From JAVEDQ01 sp963783105 (GTDB lineage: Bacteria > Actinomycetota > Actinomycetes > Frankiales > Frankiaceae): a DNA stretch of 64,000 bases. Each line of letters starts with the position of its first letter. Within the stretch, counting starts at the first letter, position 1. Shown here in pieces: positions 41,103-49,746 of this stretch. The stretch is taken from assembly GCA_963783105.1 (NCBI GenBank), contig CAWAMI010000003.1, positions 558,001-622,000 of the forward strand. Direction: 5' to 3'. The notes under the pieces were generated by a model. The model saw nothing but the letters and a program-made list of their open reading frames with translations, did no database searches and was not told where the DNA came from. Position numbers and translations under genes: made by a program.

Positions 41103-42629
41103 TCAGCTCCTGGAGAACATGGCGAGCATGCGGCGGGTCACCGCGAAGCCACCGAAGACGTTGATGCTGGCCAGCAGGATGGCGACGGTGGCCACGCCGG
41201 TGATCGCCGCGTTGTCGTGCCCGGTCTGGAGCAGGGCGCCGACGATGATGATCCCGGAGATCGCGTTGGTCACCGACATCAGCGGCGTGTGCAGGGCGTG
41301 GTGCACGTTGCCGATGACGTAGTAGCCGATGACGATCGCCAGGGCGAACACCGTGAGGTGGCCAAGGATCGCCGACGGCGCGAAGGCGGCCAGCAGGAAC
41401 AGCAGCGCACCCGCGATGGGTACGAGCGCCTGCCGGCTGATCCGGAACGCCGGCTCGGCAGGTTCCGCGGGCTCGGCCGGCGCGGGAGCGGGCGCCGCCG
41501 CGGGAGCGCTGGAAACCTGCACCGGCGGGGGCGGCCAGGTCAGCTCCCCCTGGCGTACCACGGTCATCGAGCGCTGGACGACGTCCTCGAAGTCGAGGAC
41601 CAGCTGGCCGTCCTTGCCCGGCGTCATGAGCTTGAGCAGGTTCACCAGGTTCGTGCCGTAGAGCTGGGAGGCCTGCGTCGGCAGCCGCCCCGGCAGGTCG
41701 GTGAAACCGAGGATGGTCACGCCGTTGTCGGTCACGACCTGCTGACCCGGCACGGTGCCCTCGACGTTGCCGCCGTTGGCCGCGGCCATGTCGACGATGA
41801 CGCTGCCCGGCTTCATGCTCGCCACCATCTCGGCGGTGATCAGCCGGGGCGCCGGCTTGCCGGGGATGAGGGCGGTGGTGATGACGATGTCGACCTCGTG
41901 GCACTGCTCGGCGTAGAGCGCCGCGGCCCGGGTGTTGTAGTCGTCCGACATCTCCTTGGCGTAGCCGGTCGAGCTGACCTCGACGTCAGCCGACTCGACC
42001 GACAGGTACTCGCCGCCGAGCGAGCGCACCTGGTCGGCGACCTCGGGACGCGGGTCGGTGGCGCGCACCACCGCGCCCAGGCTCCCCGCGGTACCGACGG
42101 CGGCGAGCCCGGCCACCCCGGCACCCGCCACGAGCACCTTCGCCGGCGGAACCTTCCCCGCGGCGGTGACCTGCCCGGTGAAGAACCGGCCGAAGACGTT
42201 GGCCGCCTCGACGACGGCGCGGTAACCGGCGATGTTGGCCATGGAGCTCAGGACGTCGAGCGATTGCGCACGGGAGATGCGCGGCACCGCGTCCATCGAC
42301 AACACGGTGATCGGCCGGGTCGCCAGGTCCTCGACGAGCTCGGGCTTGAACATCGGCTGCAGGAGCGCGATCAGCGTCGCCCCGTCGCGCAGCAGGTTCA
42401 GCTCGGACGCGGTGGGGGCGTTGACGCCGAGAACGACGTCTGCGCCGAGCGCGTCCCCGATCGCCGCCCCGGACGCCACGTACTGCTCGTCGGCGAAGCT
42501 CGCGAGGGCGCCGGCGCCCGATTCGACCACCACGTCGTAGCCCAGCTTGACGAGCTGCTCGACCGTGGACGGCGTCGCCGCGACCCGGGTTTCGCCAGGG
42601 GCCGACTCTCGAACCACCCCGATGATCAA
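41103..42629 (-). CDS. pntA: NAD(P) transhydrogenase subunit alpha
   Basis: 508-aa subunit with the NAD-binding dI domain (about 1-370; VLVAGAGVAGLAAVGTAGSLGAVVRATDPRPE) and C-terminal membrane helices (about 400-500). This is the undivided, E. coli-type arrangement rather than split pntAA/pntAB. A Pro/Ala-rich linker separates the halves. The start is a TTG at 42629, supported by GGAGGATCC directly upstream and by the family N-terminus IIGVVRESAPGETRVA. First gene of pntAB. Confidence 0.95.
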   Translation of the reverse strand: MIIGVVRESAPGETRVAATPSTVEQLVKLGYDVVVESGAGALASFADEQYVASGAAIGDALGADVVLGVNAPTASELNLLRDGATLIALLQPMFKPELVEDLATRPITVLSMDAVPRISRAQSLDVLSSMANIAGYRAVVEAANVFGRFFTGQVTAAGKVPPAKVLVAGAGVAGLAAVGTAGSLGAVVRATDPRPEVADQVRSLGGEYLSVESADVEVSSTGYAKEMSDDYNTRAAALYAEQCHEVDIVITTALIPGKPAPRLITAEMVASMKPGSVIVDMAAANGGNVEGTVPGQQVVTDNGVTILGFTDLPGRLPTQASQLYGTNLVNLLKLMTPGKDGQLVLDFEDVVQRSMTVVRQGELTWPPPPVQVSSAPAAAPAPAPAEPAEPAEPAFRISRQALVPIAGALLFLLAAFAPSAILGHLTVFALAIVIGYYVIGNVHHALHTPLMSVTNAISGIIIVGALLQTGHDNAAITGVATVAILLASINVFGGFAVTRRMLAMFSRS

Positions 42630-42815
42630 GGATCCTCCGACTCACTCGCTCACACGTCGACGTCTCCCGGCGCGGGGCACCGGGAGGCTCGCCGACAATT
42701 TCCGGCGGATGGGGATGCTCGACAATAACGGCCAGTTACACGTGTCGAGCCGTCCGACCCTCGAGTGCGAGCAATTCGTCACGCCCGGGGCGGTCTCGCC
42801 GACGTCGTCGAAGAG

Positions 42816-43247
42816 CTAGGAGTCCCTCGAAGGAGGCGCCGATCCCGGATCTGCCAGGCGCACCTGGAGGTCGGGCGGGTCGAACAGCGTGTTGTGCACG
42901 GTGCAGTGGGACGCGACCGCGAGCAGCGCCTCCCGCCGCTCCGCCGGCACGCCGTCGGGGAGCTCGATCTCGATCCACATCGACCCCACCCTCGCGGGAC
43001 GCATCGCGAGCTCGTACCCGGTGGTGACGGCGAGCCCGTCCTCCGGCAGCCCGTGTCGGCGGAGGTAACGCCGGGCGTAGAAGGCGACGCACGAGGCCAG
43101 GCTCGCGACGAACAGCTCCGTGGGCGACGGAGCGGTGTCCTCCCCGCCCGCGTCCAGAGGTTGGTCGACCTGGATGGTGTGACCCCGCACCGAGACCGAG
43201 AAGCGGTCGCCGCCGTCGTGTCGGACGGATAGGCATCCCTCGGTCAT
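42816..43247 (-). CDS. OsmC-family peroxiredoxin-like protein
   Basis: 143-aa OsmC/Ohr-fold protein. The two reactive Cys residues are in the family positions: ASLASCVAFYARRYL and ASHCTVHNTL. OsmC/Ohr proteins reduce organic hydroperoxides, and some act on sulfur compounds. Its ATG overlaps the DUF302 stop (ATGA). It is the last gene of the arsR-mmpL-DUF302-osmC operon and shares that operon's promoter at 46256-46289. Confidence 0.9.
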   Translation of the reverse strand: MTEGCLSVRHDGGDRFSVSVRGHTIQVDQPLDAGGEDTAPSPTELFVASLASCVAFYARRYLRRHGLPEDGLAVTTGYELAMRPARVGSMWIEIELPDGVPAERREALLAVASHCTVHNTLFDPPDLQVRLADPGSAPPSRDS

Positions 43248-43669
43248 CTCGTGCCGCCCGCCGCGACGAGCCGGTCGACGACAGCCGAGAGCTTCGTCGC
43301 CGCCGATGTGGCGACCTCGAGCAGCCCGGGCGCGGCGGACAGCTGTGACATCACCATGGGATCGAGGATCTCGACCGTGCTCTCCCCCTCGCCGGTGGAG
43401 CGGACCACGACGTTGCAGGGAAGCAGGAGCCCGAGCGAGCGGTCGCTGTCGAGGGCGCGATGGGCGAGCGGCGGGTTGCAGGCACCGAGGATGACGTAGT
43501 CCTCCATGTCGACACCGAGCTTGGTCTCGAGCGTCGCACGCACGTCGATCTCGGTGAGCACGCCGAAGCCCTGGTCAGCGAGGGCGGCCCGGACCAGTCG
43601 GTCCGCGTCCTCGAACGGGATCGGCAGGCGGACCGTCGTCGCGTAGCTCGCGCTGGTCGTGTTGGTCAT
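43244..43669 (-). CDS. DUF302 domain protein
   Basis: 141-aa DUF302 protein. The domain reads TTVRLPIPFEDADRLVRAAL, then DMEDYVILGACNPPLAHRAL and LLLPCNVVVRSTGEG. The function is unknown; DUF302 proteins often accompany sulfur-oxidation or stress genes. ATG 43669 follows AAGGAA and overlaps the MMPL stop. Cys residues in GACNPP and LLPCNV are conserved features of the family and might be redox-active. Confidence 0.92.
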   Translation of the reverse strand: MTNTTSASYATTVRLPIPFEDADRLVRAALADQGFGVLTEIDVRATLETKLGVDMEDYVILGACNPPLAHRALDSDRSLGLLLPCNVVVRSTGEGESTVEILDPMVMSQLSAAPGLLEVATSAATKLSAVVDRLVAAGGTR

Positions 43670-45861
43670 GAGATTTCCTTCCCGGTTGCGGAGCCATGGG
43701 CGAATGTCACGTTCGGCAACAGGCGGCGCAGCCATCGTGGGGCGGCCCAGGCGGCGCGCCCCGTCAGCCGCAGGAGAACCGGGAGCAGCAGCAACCGGAT
43801 CAGCAGCGCGTCGAGCAGGACGGCGACGCCGAGAACGACACCCATCTCCTTGGGCGGCAACGGACCGGACAGGGCGAAGGTGAAGAAGACCGCCACCATG
43901 ACGCCGGCGGCGGCGAAGATGACGCGCCCGGAGTGGGCGACGCCGCCCACCATCGCCTCCCGCGCGTCGCGGTGGGCCTCCCAGTGCTCCTTCGCGCTGG
44001 CGAGCAGGAACACGGTGTAGTCCATCGAGATCGCGAAGATCATGGCGAAGAAGAACACCGGCGCCCACGCGTCGAGGAACCCCTGCGACTCGAAGCCGAA
44101 CAGCCCCGCGCCGTGGCCGTCCTGGAAGACGAGCCGGGCGACCCCGAACGCCGCGGCGACGGCGAGCAGGTTCGTCACCACGCCGAGCGCGGCGATCAGC
44201 GGCGCCTGCAGCGCAACGAGCAGCAACAGGAAGCCGAGCCCGAGCACGACACCGATGACGAGTGGGGTGCGCTCGGCGAGCACCTTCTCCAGGTCGTGGT
44301 TCTCTGCCGCGGCACCCCCGACGAGAACTCCGGAGGGCAGTTCGTCGCGCAGGCGGTCGACAGTGGCGCCCAAGGCCTTCGACGAGGGGTCGACCGTCGG
44401 CACCGCCTGGATCAGCCGCCACCGGCCGTCCTGCGACGGCATCGGAGGCATCACCTGGGCGATCCCGCCGTCGGCCGCGAGGACCTGCTCGCTCGCCGAC
44501 GCCTGGTCTGCGGTTGCGACGACCTGCAGGGACCCGGGCGCACCGGGCCCGAACCCCTTCTGCACGAGGTCGTAGCCGGCCCGCGCGGTGGCCGTGTCGG
44601 GGAGAACCTTGATGCTCGGCATGCCGGTGCGCAGCCCGAGGACCGGAAGCGCGAGCAGGACGAGCACCGCGACCGCGAGAGCACCGAAGGCGGCCGGGTG
44701 CCGCCACAGCCGCTCGGCCCAGCGGGCGAAGCGGGGCGAGCGGTGCTCCCCCGCGTGCACCCACGGAAGGGCCAACCGGTCGACGCGGGGCCCCAGCTTG
44801 GCGAGCACCGCCGGGAGCAGCGTCAGGGTGGCGGCGAGCACGAAGACGACCGACAGCATGATCCCGAGTGCCATCGAGCGGAACGCGGGCGACGGCACGA
44901 GCATCACCGCGGACAGGGAGATGAGGACCGTCGAGCCGGAGAACAACACCGCCTTGCCGGCCGTGTCCATCGTCTCCGCAACAGCCCGCCGGTCGTCCTC
45001 GTGCTGTCCGAACCGTGCGGCCCGGAAGCGCACGACGAGGAACAGCGCGTAGTCGATGCCGAGCGCGAGGGCGAACATCAGGGCGAAGTTCATCGCCCAG
45101 ATCGAGATGGCGCCGATGTGCGTGCCGAGGTAGAGCGACCCGGCGGCGGCGACCAGCCCGACGATCGTGAGCATGAGCGGTAGACCGGCCGCGACGAGCG
45201 ACCCGAACGCCAGCACCAGGATGAACAGGGTGACCGGCCAGCTGAGCAGCTCGGAGCGCATCATCGCTTCGTGGTTGGCGGCGTTGAAGTCGCTCCACAG
45301 CGCACTCGAGCCGGTGACCGCGACGGTGACGTCCGGGCGGGAGAGCCCCGACAGCGGCCCCTTCAGGTCATCGACCGCACGGACCATCGCGTTGGTGTCG
45401 GCCGCGGCGCCGGCCTGGATGATGCCGGTGTGGCCGTCGGGGCTCAGCGACACGCCCGGCATCGGCGGCACGACCCGGCTGACGCGGGGATCGGCGCGCA
45501 GCAGCCGCTCCGCCTGCGCGGTGACCGGTTGCACAGCGGGGTCCGTGACCAGCTGCGCGTCCGAGTGGACGACCACCTGGAGCGCCGAACTCGACAGCCC
45601 CCCGAACTCGCGGTCCACGAGCTGCCGCGTGGCGACCGACTCCGACCCGGAGGCCTCCCAGCCCGCCCCGGCGAGCGCGCTCTGAGCGCTCGGCGCGAAC
45701 ACGCCGAGACCGATGGCGATCACGAGCCAGGCGAGGAGGACGGCCCGGAAATGGCCGGCGGTCCACAGACCGAGCCGCCCGAGCGGCCCGTACCCTCCCC
45801 GCTCCGCGTCGTCGAGGGGCTCCGGGCCACTCGTTCTCGGGTCAACGGACGTCGCGGTCAC
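43666..45861 (-). CDS. MMPL/RND-family membrane transporter
   Basis: 731-aa RND-type exporter of the MMPL family, with about 12 membrane helices in two 6-helix halves, each with a large extracytoplasmic loop. The typical ALGIDYALFLVVRFRAAR and ISMDYTVFLLASAKEHWEA segments carry the proton-relay Asp residues, GID and SMD. The GTG at 45861 follows GGAGGT with 6-bp spacing; an upstream ATG at 45927 would overlap the arsR gene. The cargo is unknown: the family exports lipids, siderophores or drugs. Coupled to DUF302 by ATGA. Confidence 0.93.
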   Translation of the reverse strand: MTATSVDPRTSGPEPLDDAERGGYGPLGRLGLWTAGHFRAVLLAWLVIAIGLGVFAPSAQSALAGAGWEASGSESVATRQLVDREFGGLSSSALQVVVHSDAQLVTDPAVQPVTAQAERLLRADPRVSRVVPPMPGVSLSPDGHTGIIQAGAAADTNAMVRAVDDLKGPLSGLSRPDVTVAVTGSSALWSDFNAANHEAMMRSELLSWPVTLFILVLAFGSLVAAGLPLMLTIVGLVAAAGSLYLGTHIGAISIWAMNFALMFALALGIDYALFLVVRFRAARFGQHEDDRRAVAETMDTAGKAVLFSGSTVLISLSAVMLVPSPAFRSMALGIMLSVVFVLAATLTLLPAVLAKLGPRVDRLALPWVHAGEHRSPRFARWAERLWRHPAAFGALAVAVLVLLALPVLGLRTGMPSIKVLPDTATARAGYDLVQKGFGPGAPGSLQVVATADQASASEQVLAADGGIAQVMPPMPSQDGRWRLIQAVPTVDPSSKALGATVDRLRDELPSGVLVGGAAAENHDLEKVLAERTPLVIGVVLGLGFLLLLVALQAPLIAALGVVTNLLAVAAAFGVARLVFQDGHGAGLFGFESQGFLDAWAPVFFFAMIFAISMDYTVFLLASAKEHWEAHRDAREAMVGGVAHSGRVIFAAAGVMVAVFFTFALSGPLPPKEMGVVLGVAVLLDALLIRLLLLPVLLRLTGRAAWAAPRWLRRLLPNVTFAHGSATGKEIS

Positions 45862-45895
45862 GAGCAGTACCTCCGCACGTCGAGCCGGCGCCGGT

Positions 45896-46255
45896 TCATC
45901 GGACGGCCCCACCCTCGACGGCCCCACCTTCGACGACGGCGGTCAGGCCGGCCAGGTGGCGCTGGACGGAGTCGCAGACCTGCTCGCACATCGCGAGCAC
46001 CGACTCGTCGACGATCCGGTAGTAGGCGGACGTCCCGACCTTGCGGCGGCCCACGATGCCGGCGCGGGCGAGCAGCCCGAGGTGCTTGGACACGTTCTGC
46101 TGCGAGCTGCCGAGGTGCTCGGCGAGATCCTGGACCGAGGCTTCACCCTCGCGTAGCCGGTCGAGGATGCGGATCCGCACGGGCTCGCCGATGGTGCGGA
46201 AACGATCCGCGATCAGCTCGACGAGCGCATCCGGTAAGGGGGTCGGGAGTTCCAT
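45896..46255 (-). CDS. ArsR-family transcriptional repressor
   Basis: 119-aa winged-helix regulator. The helix-turn-helix is SVQDLAEHLGSSQQNVSKHLGLLARAGIV, followed by the wing RRKVGTSAYYRIVD. The metal-binding ELCVCDL box of classical ArsR is absent. Instead a CEQVC pair occurs in the C-terminal helix, which could sense thiols, persulfides or metal (inference). The C-terminus ends in a repeated VEGGA. The ATG at 46255 is 1 bp downstream of a 13+6+13 inverted repeat. It is the first gene of the operon with mmpL, DUF302 and osmC and probably represses it. Confidence 0.92.
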   Translation of the reverse strand: MELPTPLPDALVELIADRFRTIGEPVRIRILDRLREGEASVQDLAEHLGSSQQNVSKHLGLLARAGIVGRRKVGTSAYYRIVDESVLAMCEQVCDSVQRHLAGLTAVVEGGAVEGGAVR

Positions 46256-46289
46256 ACAGCTATACAACTGTGTAGTTGTGTAGCTGTCA
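46256..46289 (-). promoter_or_regulatory. Operator and leaderless promoter of the arsR-mmpL operon
   Basis: An inverted repeat, ACAGCTATACAAC (46256-46268) and GTTGTGTAGCTGT (46275-46287), matches at 12 of 13 positions. On the minus strand TTGACA (46289-46284) is followed after 17 bp by TTGTAT, a good -35/-10 pair. Transcription would then start at or within 1-2 bases of the ATG at 46255. The AT-rich segment stands out from the surrounding DNA. Binding of ArsR here would block its own promoter. Confidence 0.75.
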
Positions 46290-46320
46290 AGTTGAGAGGC
46301 GCTCGTGCGCCCGGGAGGCG

Positions 46321-46803
46321 CTACGAAGGGAACCGGTCCGAGGGAACGCTCTGCCCATACGCCCCGACGCTGGTCGACGGGGCCGGCCCGACCCGCGTCG
46401 GTGGAACCTGCGCCGGCGGCTGGGGCGGGGGCGGGGGCGGCATCGGAGGCGGCTGCCGACGCTCCGCGATGCGGTAGATCCGGGTCGACATCCAGTCGAC
46501 GGTCGCCTGCAGGAACAGCGCCAGGAACGAATAGACGATCACCGCGAACAGCAACGAGGCGTCGAACACCGACGTCCCCGTCACCTCCTCCGGCGGGAAC
46601 ATGCCGCGGAACGGCTGCATGATCTTCGCGGTCGCCCGGTAGATCCAGTCCACGAAGTCCGCGGTCGGGCTGGCCCCCAGCAGCCGCAGGACGAACGCGG
46701 TTCCGAGGATCATCACGTAGGCGACCACCACCGCGTAGACGAGCCAGACGAGCGCTCGCGCGATGCGAAGGACTCCGGACTTTGCTCCATCTCCGCCGCT
46801 CAT
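46321..46803 (-). CDS. YggT-family membrane protein
   Basis: 160-aa protein with two membrane helices (about 15-42 and 82-105). Between them is the YggT signature region LLGASPTADFVDWIYRATAKIMQPFRGMFPP. The C-terminal 55 residues are a Pro-rich cytoplasmic tail with a run of prolines. YggT proteins are linked to cell-division or osmotic functions, but no activity is established. It lies just upstream of the arsR promoter on the same strand. Confidence 0.8.
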   Translation of the reverse strand: MSGGDGAKSGVLRIARALVWLVYAVVVAYVMILGTAFVLRLLGASPTADFVDWIYRATAKIMQPFRGMFPPEEVTGTSVFDASLLFAVIVYSFLALFLQATVDWMSTRIYRIAERRQPPPMPPPPPPQPPAQVPPTRVGPAPSTSVGAYGQSVPSDRFPS

Positions 46804-46886
46804 GCCGTCTCCCTGGGGATGCGTCGGTGCCTGGAGGCACCCTGAGCGACGCGACGCGTGCCGCCATCACCCGCAGTGGACGAATC

Positions 46887-47135
46887 TCAGCCGCCGACCT
46901 CCCCGGCGCCGAAGCGTCTCCGGAGCAGGCCACCCTCGCGACGCCGTCGGCTGACCAGCGCCTGCCACCAGCGGCGCACGCGCGAACCGGATCGCGCCGA
47001 TCGCCGGCCCGGCTCCGCCTCCGGAGACCGGTCTCCATCCGCCTCGAGCTCGAGCGCCCACCGTTCGTATCGGGCCATGCCCAGGAGGAGGGCGAAGGAG
47101 AACCCGCTCGGTGCCAGCAGCAGGAGCACGGTCAC
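46887..47135 (-). CDS. Hypothetical single-pass membrane protein, 82 aa
   Basis: Short frame with one N-terminal hydrophobic segment (LLLLAPSGFSFALLLGMA) and a long basic tail rich in Arg/Gly. The GTG at 47135 is chosen because GGGGAGG lies 6 bp before it; a longer frame from an ATG at 47174 lacks a ribosome-binding site. No family is recognised. The strong Shine-Dalgarno and sensible topology support a real gene, but the Arg-rich composition is also what a GC-rich shadow frame would give. Confidence 0.42.
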   Translation of the reverse strand: MTVLLLLAPSGFSFALLLGMARYERWALELEADGDRSPEAEPGRRSARSGSRVRRWWQALVSRRRREGGLLRRRFGAGEVGG

Positions 47136-47348
47136 GGTCACCCTCCCCGGGTCAGGGGTTCGGGTCGCGAGCATGTGCGAAGACGTCCGATCCCGCAATC
47201 CTCCCGGAGGAATGACAACTAAACGCAATCCTCCGCGGGACCGGCGGCACAGATCATCCCGCGCGGATGATTTGCGACTCAGGACAGTCCGCCAAGCTGA
47301 GGACGAGCGCCGCAACGGAGGCGTGGACATGCCTCTGGAGGAGAGACC

Positions 47349-47750
47349 ATGCAGATCTTGGCGGAAAGCGACTACCCGCTGCTCAACCTGTTCTGGACGA
47401 TGTTCATCTTCTTTCTCTGGGTCCTGTGGTTCTGGCTCCTGTTCACGGTCTTCGCGGACCTGTTCCGTCGCTCGGACATCTCCGGCTGGGGAAAGGCGGG
47501 CTGGACCATCCTCGTGATCGTGCTGCCCTACCTCGGCGTCTTCATCTACCTGGTGGCCGAAGGCAGGGCGATGGCTGAGCGTCGCGACCGCGACGTCCGC
47601 GCGTATCAGCAGCAGTTCGACGACCGGGTCCGCAGCGTCTCCTCGGAAGGGCACGCCGCCGACCAGATCGCGAAGGGCAAGCAGCTGCTGGACAGCGGCG
47701 CCATCTCGGCGGAGGAGTTCGAGGCGCTGAAGCAGAAGGCCCTGGCCTGA
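47349..47750 (+). CDS. PLDc_N/SHOCT-domain membrane protein
   Basis: 133-aa protein. Two membrane helices (about 12-38 and 52-72) form the phospholipase D-nuclease N-terminal-like module: FLWVLWFWLLFTVFADLFRR, then LVIVLPYLGVFIYLV. The C-terminus is a SHOCT motif (DQIAKGKQLLDSGAISAEEFEALK). Such proteins are small actinobacterial membrane proteins of unknown role. The start follows GGAGGAGAG. The upstream region (47190-47275) has two small hairpins and a repeated GCAATCCTCC, perhaps regulatory. Confidence 0.88.
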   Translation: MQILAESDYPLLNLFWTMFIFFLWVLWFWLLFTVFADLFRRSDISGWGKAGWTILVIVLPYLGVFIYLVAEGRAMAERRDRDVRAYQQQFDDRVRSVSSEGHAADQIAKGKQLLDSGAISAEEFEALKQKALA

Positions 47751-47781
47751 CCCATCGGGTTGGATGAGGCGTTCCGCCGGT

Positions 47782-48117
47782 TCAGGTCGTGGCGCCGCCC
47801 CAGTGCACGCGGTAGACCCACGTGCCCGGTTCCCCGAACCGGTGCCAGGGTTTACCGGCGGGCTCGGCCAGGGCTCCATGGATCATGCCGAGCGCCTCGG
47901 CGTGGCTGTCACTCTCGGCCGGGCTCAGCTGGATCTCTATGCCGCGGCCGGCCTCCTCGACGAGCAAGGCGCCGACCCAGCGGGGCGGCAGCTCACGCAC
48001 GACGATGTCGCAGCCCCGCATCATGAACTCCTGCTGGAGTGCCTCCGGATCCGGGAAGTGCTGGCCGGCCCCCTCGCGTGAGGGGTCCCATCCGGGCCTC
48101 GACGACGTCCCAGGCAT
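47782..48117 (-). CDS. Hypothetical protein, 111 aa
   Basis: Unrecognised soluble protein with a plausible composition: DIVVRELPPRWVGALLVEE, then GIEIQLSPAESDSHAEALGMIHGAL and GTWVYRVHWGGA. The first 30 residues look less ordered, and a start at the internal Met-Met (around 48024) is possible. No membrane helix. It is convergent with the SHOCT gene, 31 bp away. Confidence 0.5.
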   Translation of the reverse strand: MPGTSSRPGWDPSREGAGQHFPDPEALQQEFMMRGCDIVVRELPPRWVGALLVEEAGRGIEIQLSPAESDSHAEALGMIHGALAEPAGKPWHRFGEPGTWVYRVHWGGATT

Positions 48118-48458
48118 CGGTCAGCTCGCCTTCGAGGCCCGTTCGGAAGCCGGGCCGCGGCCGTGCCGAGCCGACAGGAAGCTCATGCGTCGTCTCGTTC
48201 CCCGTCCGGCGCGACGGCACGCCGGCAACCCCGCGCGGCCGTCGCCCACGACCCTGTTCGGACCGCCGGGGTCAGGGGGGACATCACCTCATCCGGAGAG
48301 TCCCCAGACGCCCAGGAGACCTCGACCGACCCGGTGGGGCATTCGTCGGACCCGGCAGGGCCGTGGGTGCAGGGTCGAATGGCCTGGCTCCCGCCGACCT
48401 TCGCCGAGCTGTGTCCAGCCCGTCCGGCCAGGACACTGGGCTCGGAGGGAGCGCTCTC
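48118..48458. other. 341-bp interval without a convincing gene
   Basis: Open frames cross this stretch on both strands, but none has a clear ribosome-binding site, family resemblance or sensible composition. It presumably holds promoters for the flanking genes. I see no DosR-box-like palindrome, tRNA or strong terminator hairpin. Confidence 0.5.
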
Positions 48459-48641
48459 ATGAAGCCAACCGACCTGGAGCGCGCCGGAGCCGCGTTCGCT
48501 CAGCGCGCCGCGATCCGCGCGGTCGTCGCCGCCCGGGCGGTGCGGCTGATGCGCGTCACGGTCGCCCGACGCCACGTTCCCCCGGCTGGGCTGCAGACCT
48601 CTCGCGAGCGAGCGCCGCGCGGACCCCTCGCTGATCGCTGA
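48459..48641 (+). CDS. Possible small basic protein, 60 aa
   Basis: ATG 48459 is preceded by GGAGGGAG about 9 bp upstream. The product is Ala/Arg-rich with a single likely helix (RAAIRAVVAARAVRLMRVTVA). No family is recognised. It sits 36 bp before the aldo/keto reductase gene on the same strand and could be a leader of that operon. Composition alone does not exclude a chance frame. Confidence 0.3.
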   Translation: MKPTDLERAGAAFAQRAAIRAVVAARAVRLMRVTVARRHVPPAGLQTSRERAPRGPLADR

Positions 48642-48677
48642 TCGCCGCTTCCTTCCCGGATTGCAGAAAGGCAAGCC

Positions 48678-49538
48678 GTGCCGTCTCCCGTGCCCACCGT
48701 CTCCCTCGCAGACGGCGTCGAGATGCCGGTCCTCGGCTTCGGCGTCTACCAGATCCCACCCGAGCAGACCGAGCGGGCCGTCGCCGATGCGCTCGCCGCC
48801 GGCTACCGCCACCTCGACACGGCCGCCGGCTACGGCAACGAGGAGGCGGTCGGCCGCGCCATCGCGAGCTCCGGCATCCCTCGCGACGAGCTGTTCGTCA
48901 CCACCAAGCTGTGGGTCCAGGACAACCCGGCCGAACAGAACACTCGGCGCGCCTTCGAGACCTCGCTGCAGCGGCTGGGCCTGGACCACCTCGACCTGTA
49001 CCTGATCCACCAGCCCTTCGGGGACGTCTACGGCCAGTGGCGTGCGATGCAGGATCTCCACCGGCAGGGCCTGGCCCGGGCCATCGGGGTGTCCAACTTC
49101 TACCCGGACCGGTTGGTCGACCTGATCGAGCACAACGAGCTCGCCCCCGCCGTCAACCAGATCGAGACCCACCCCTTCTTCCAGCGGACCGACTACCAGC
49201 AGCTGATGTGCGACCGCGGGGTGCAGATCGAATCGTGGGGCCCGTTCGCGGAAGGCCGGAACAACCTGTTCTCCGATCCGACGCTCAGCGCCATCGGCGA
49301 CGCGCACAGCAAGTCGGTGGCTCAGGTCGTCCTGCGCTGGCTGGTGCAGCGCGGCGTCGTCGTCATCCCGAAGTCGGTGCGCGCCGAGCGGATGGCCGAG
49401 AACATCGACGTCTTCGACTTCGAGCTCAGCGACGAACAGCTGCAGCAGATCGCCGGCCTGGACACCGGGGCGAGCCTGTTCTTCGACCACCGCGATCCCG
49501 AGATGGTCAGGCGCCTGGGCAACCACCGCGTCCGCTGA
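48678..49538 (+). CDS. Aldo/keto reductase (2,5-diketogluconate reductase type)
   Basis: 286-aa NADPH-dependent oxidoreductase with a TIM-barrel fold. The catalytic tetrad is visible: Asp and Tyr in YRHLDTAAGYGNEEAVGRAI, Lys in FVTTKLWV, His in LIHQPFGD. The cofactor-site segment VIPKSVRAERMAEN is present. The start is a GTG at 48678 behind AGAAAGG. It probably reduces small aldehydes and ketones; the physiological substrate is unknown. Confidence 0.93.
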   Translation: MPSPVPTVSLADGVEMPVLGFGVYQIPPEQTERAVADALAAGYRHLDTAAGYGNEEAVGRAIASSGIPRDELFVTTKLWVQDNPAEQNTRRAFETSLQRLGLDHLDLYLIHQPFGDVYGQWRAMQDLHRQGLARAIGVSNFYPDRLVDLIEHNELAPAVNQIETHPFFQRTDYQQLMCDRGVQIESWGPFAEGRNNLFSDPTLSAIGDAHSKSVAQVVLRWLVQRGVVVIPKSVRAERMAENIDVFDFELSDEQLQQIAGLDTGASLFFDHRDPEMVRRLGNHRVR

Positions 49539-49560
49539 CGACCCGCATTCCGGCCTTCGC

Positions 49561-49746
49561 TCAGGCGCTGCCACCCAGGCGGTCGACGAGCTGCCCGGCG
49601 GACCAGAAGCCGTAGCGGGCGAGGAGATCCGCGTCCCGGTCGAAGTCGACGGGGTCGGGCAGCTGCGCCTCGAGTTCCTTCGCGGCGTCCCGCTCGCCGG
49701 TCCTGCGGAGGATGTTGAGGAACTCGGCCTTCGCCATCGTGGTCAT
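49561..49746 (-). CDS. Hypothetical protein, 61 aa
   Basis: Small soluble helical protein: KAEFLNILRRTGERDAAKEL, then LPDPVDFDRDADLLARYGF and SAGQLVDRLGGS. The clear amphipathic pattern and balanced composition argue for a real gene. It resembles short actinobacterial conserved proteins, but I cannot name a family. Convergent with the aldo/keto reductase gene. Confidence 0.65.
   Translation of the reverse strand: MTTMAKAEFLNILRRTGERDAAKELEAQLPDPVDFDRDADLLARYGFWSAGQLVDRLGGSA

Noticed and set aside
48163..48462. 99-aa plus-strand open frame before the small gene at 48459
   Set aside because: No ribosome-binding site or recognisable motif, and low-complexity composition.
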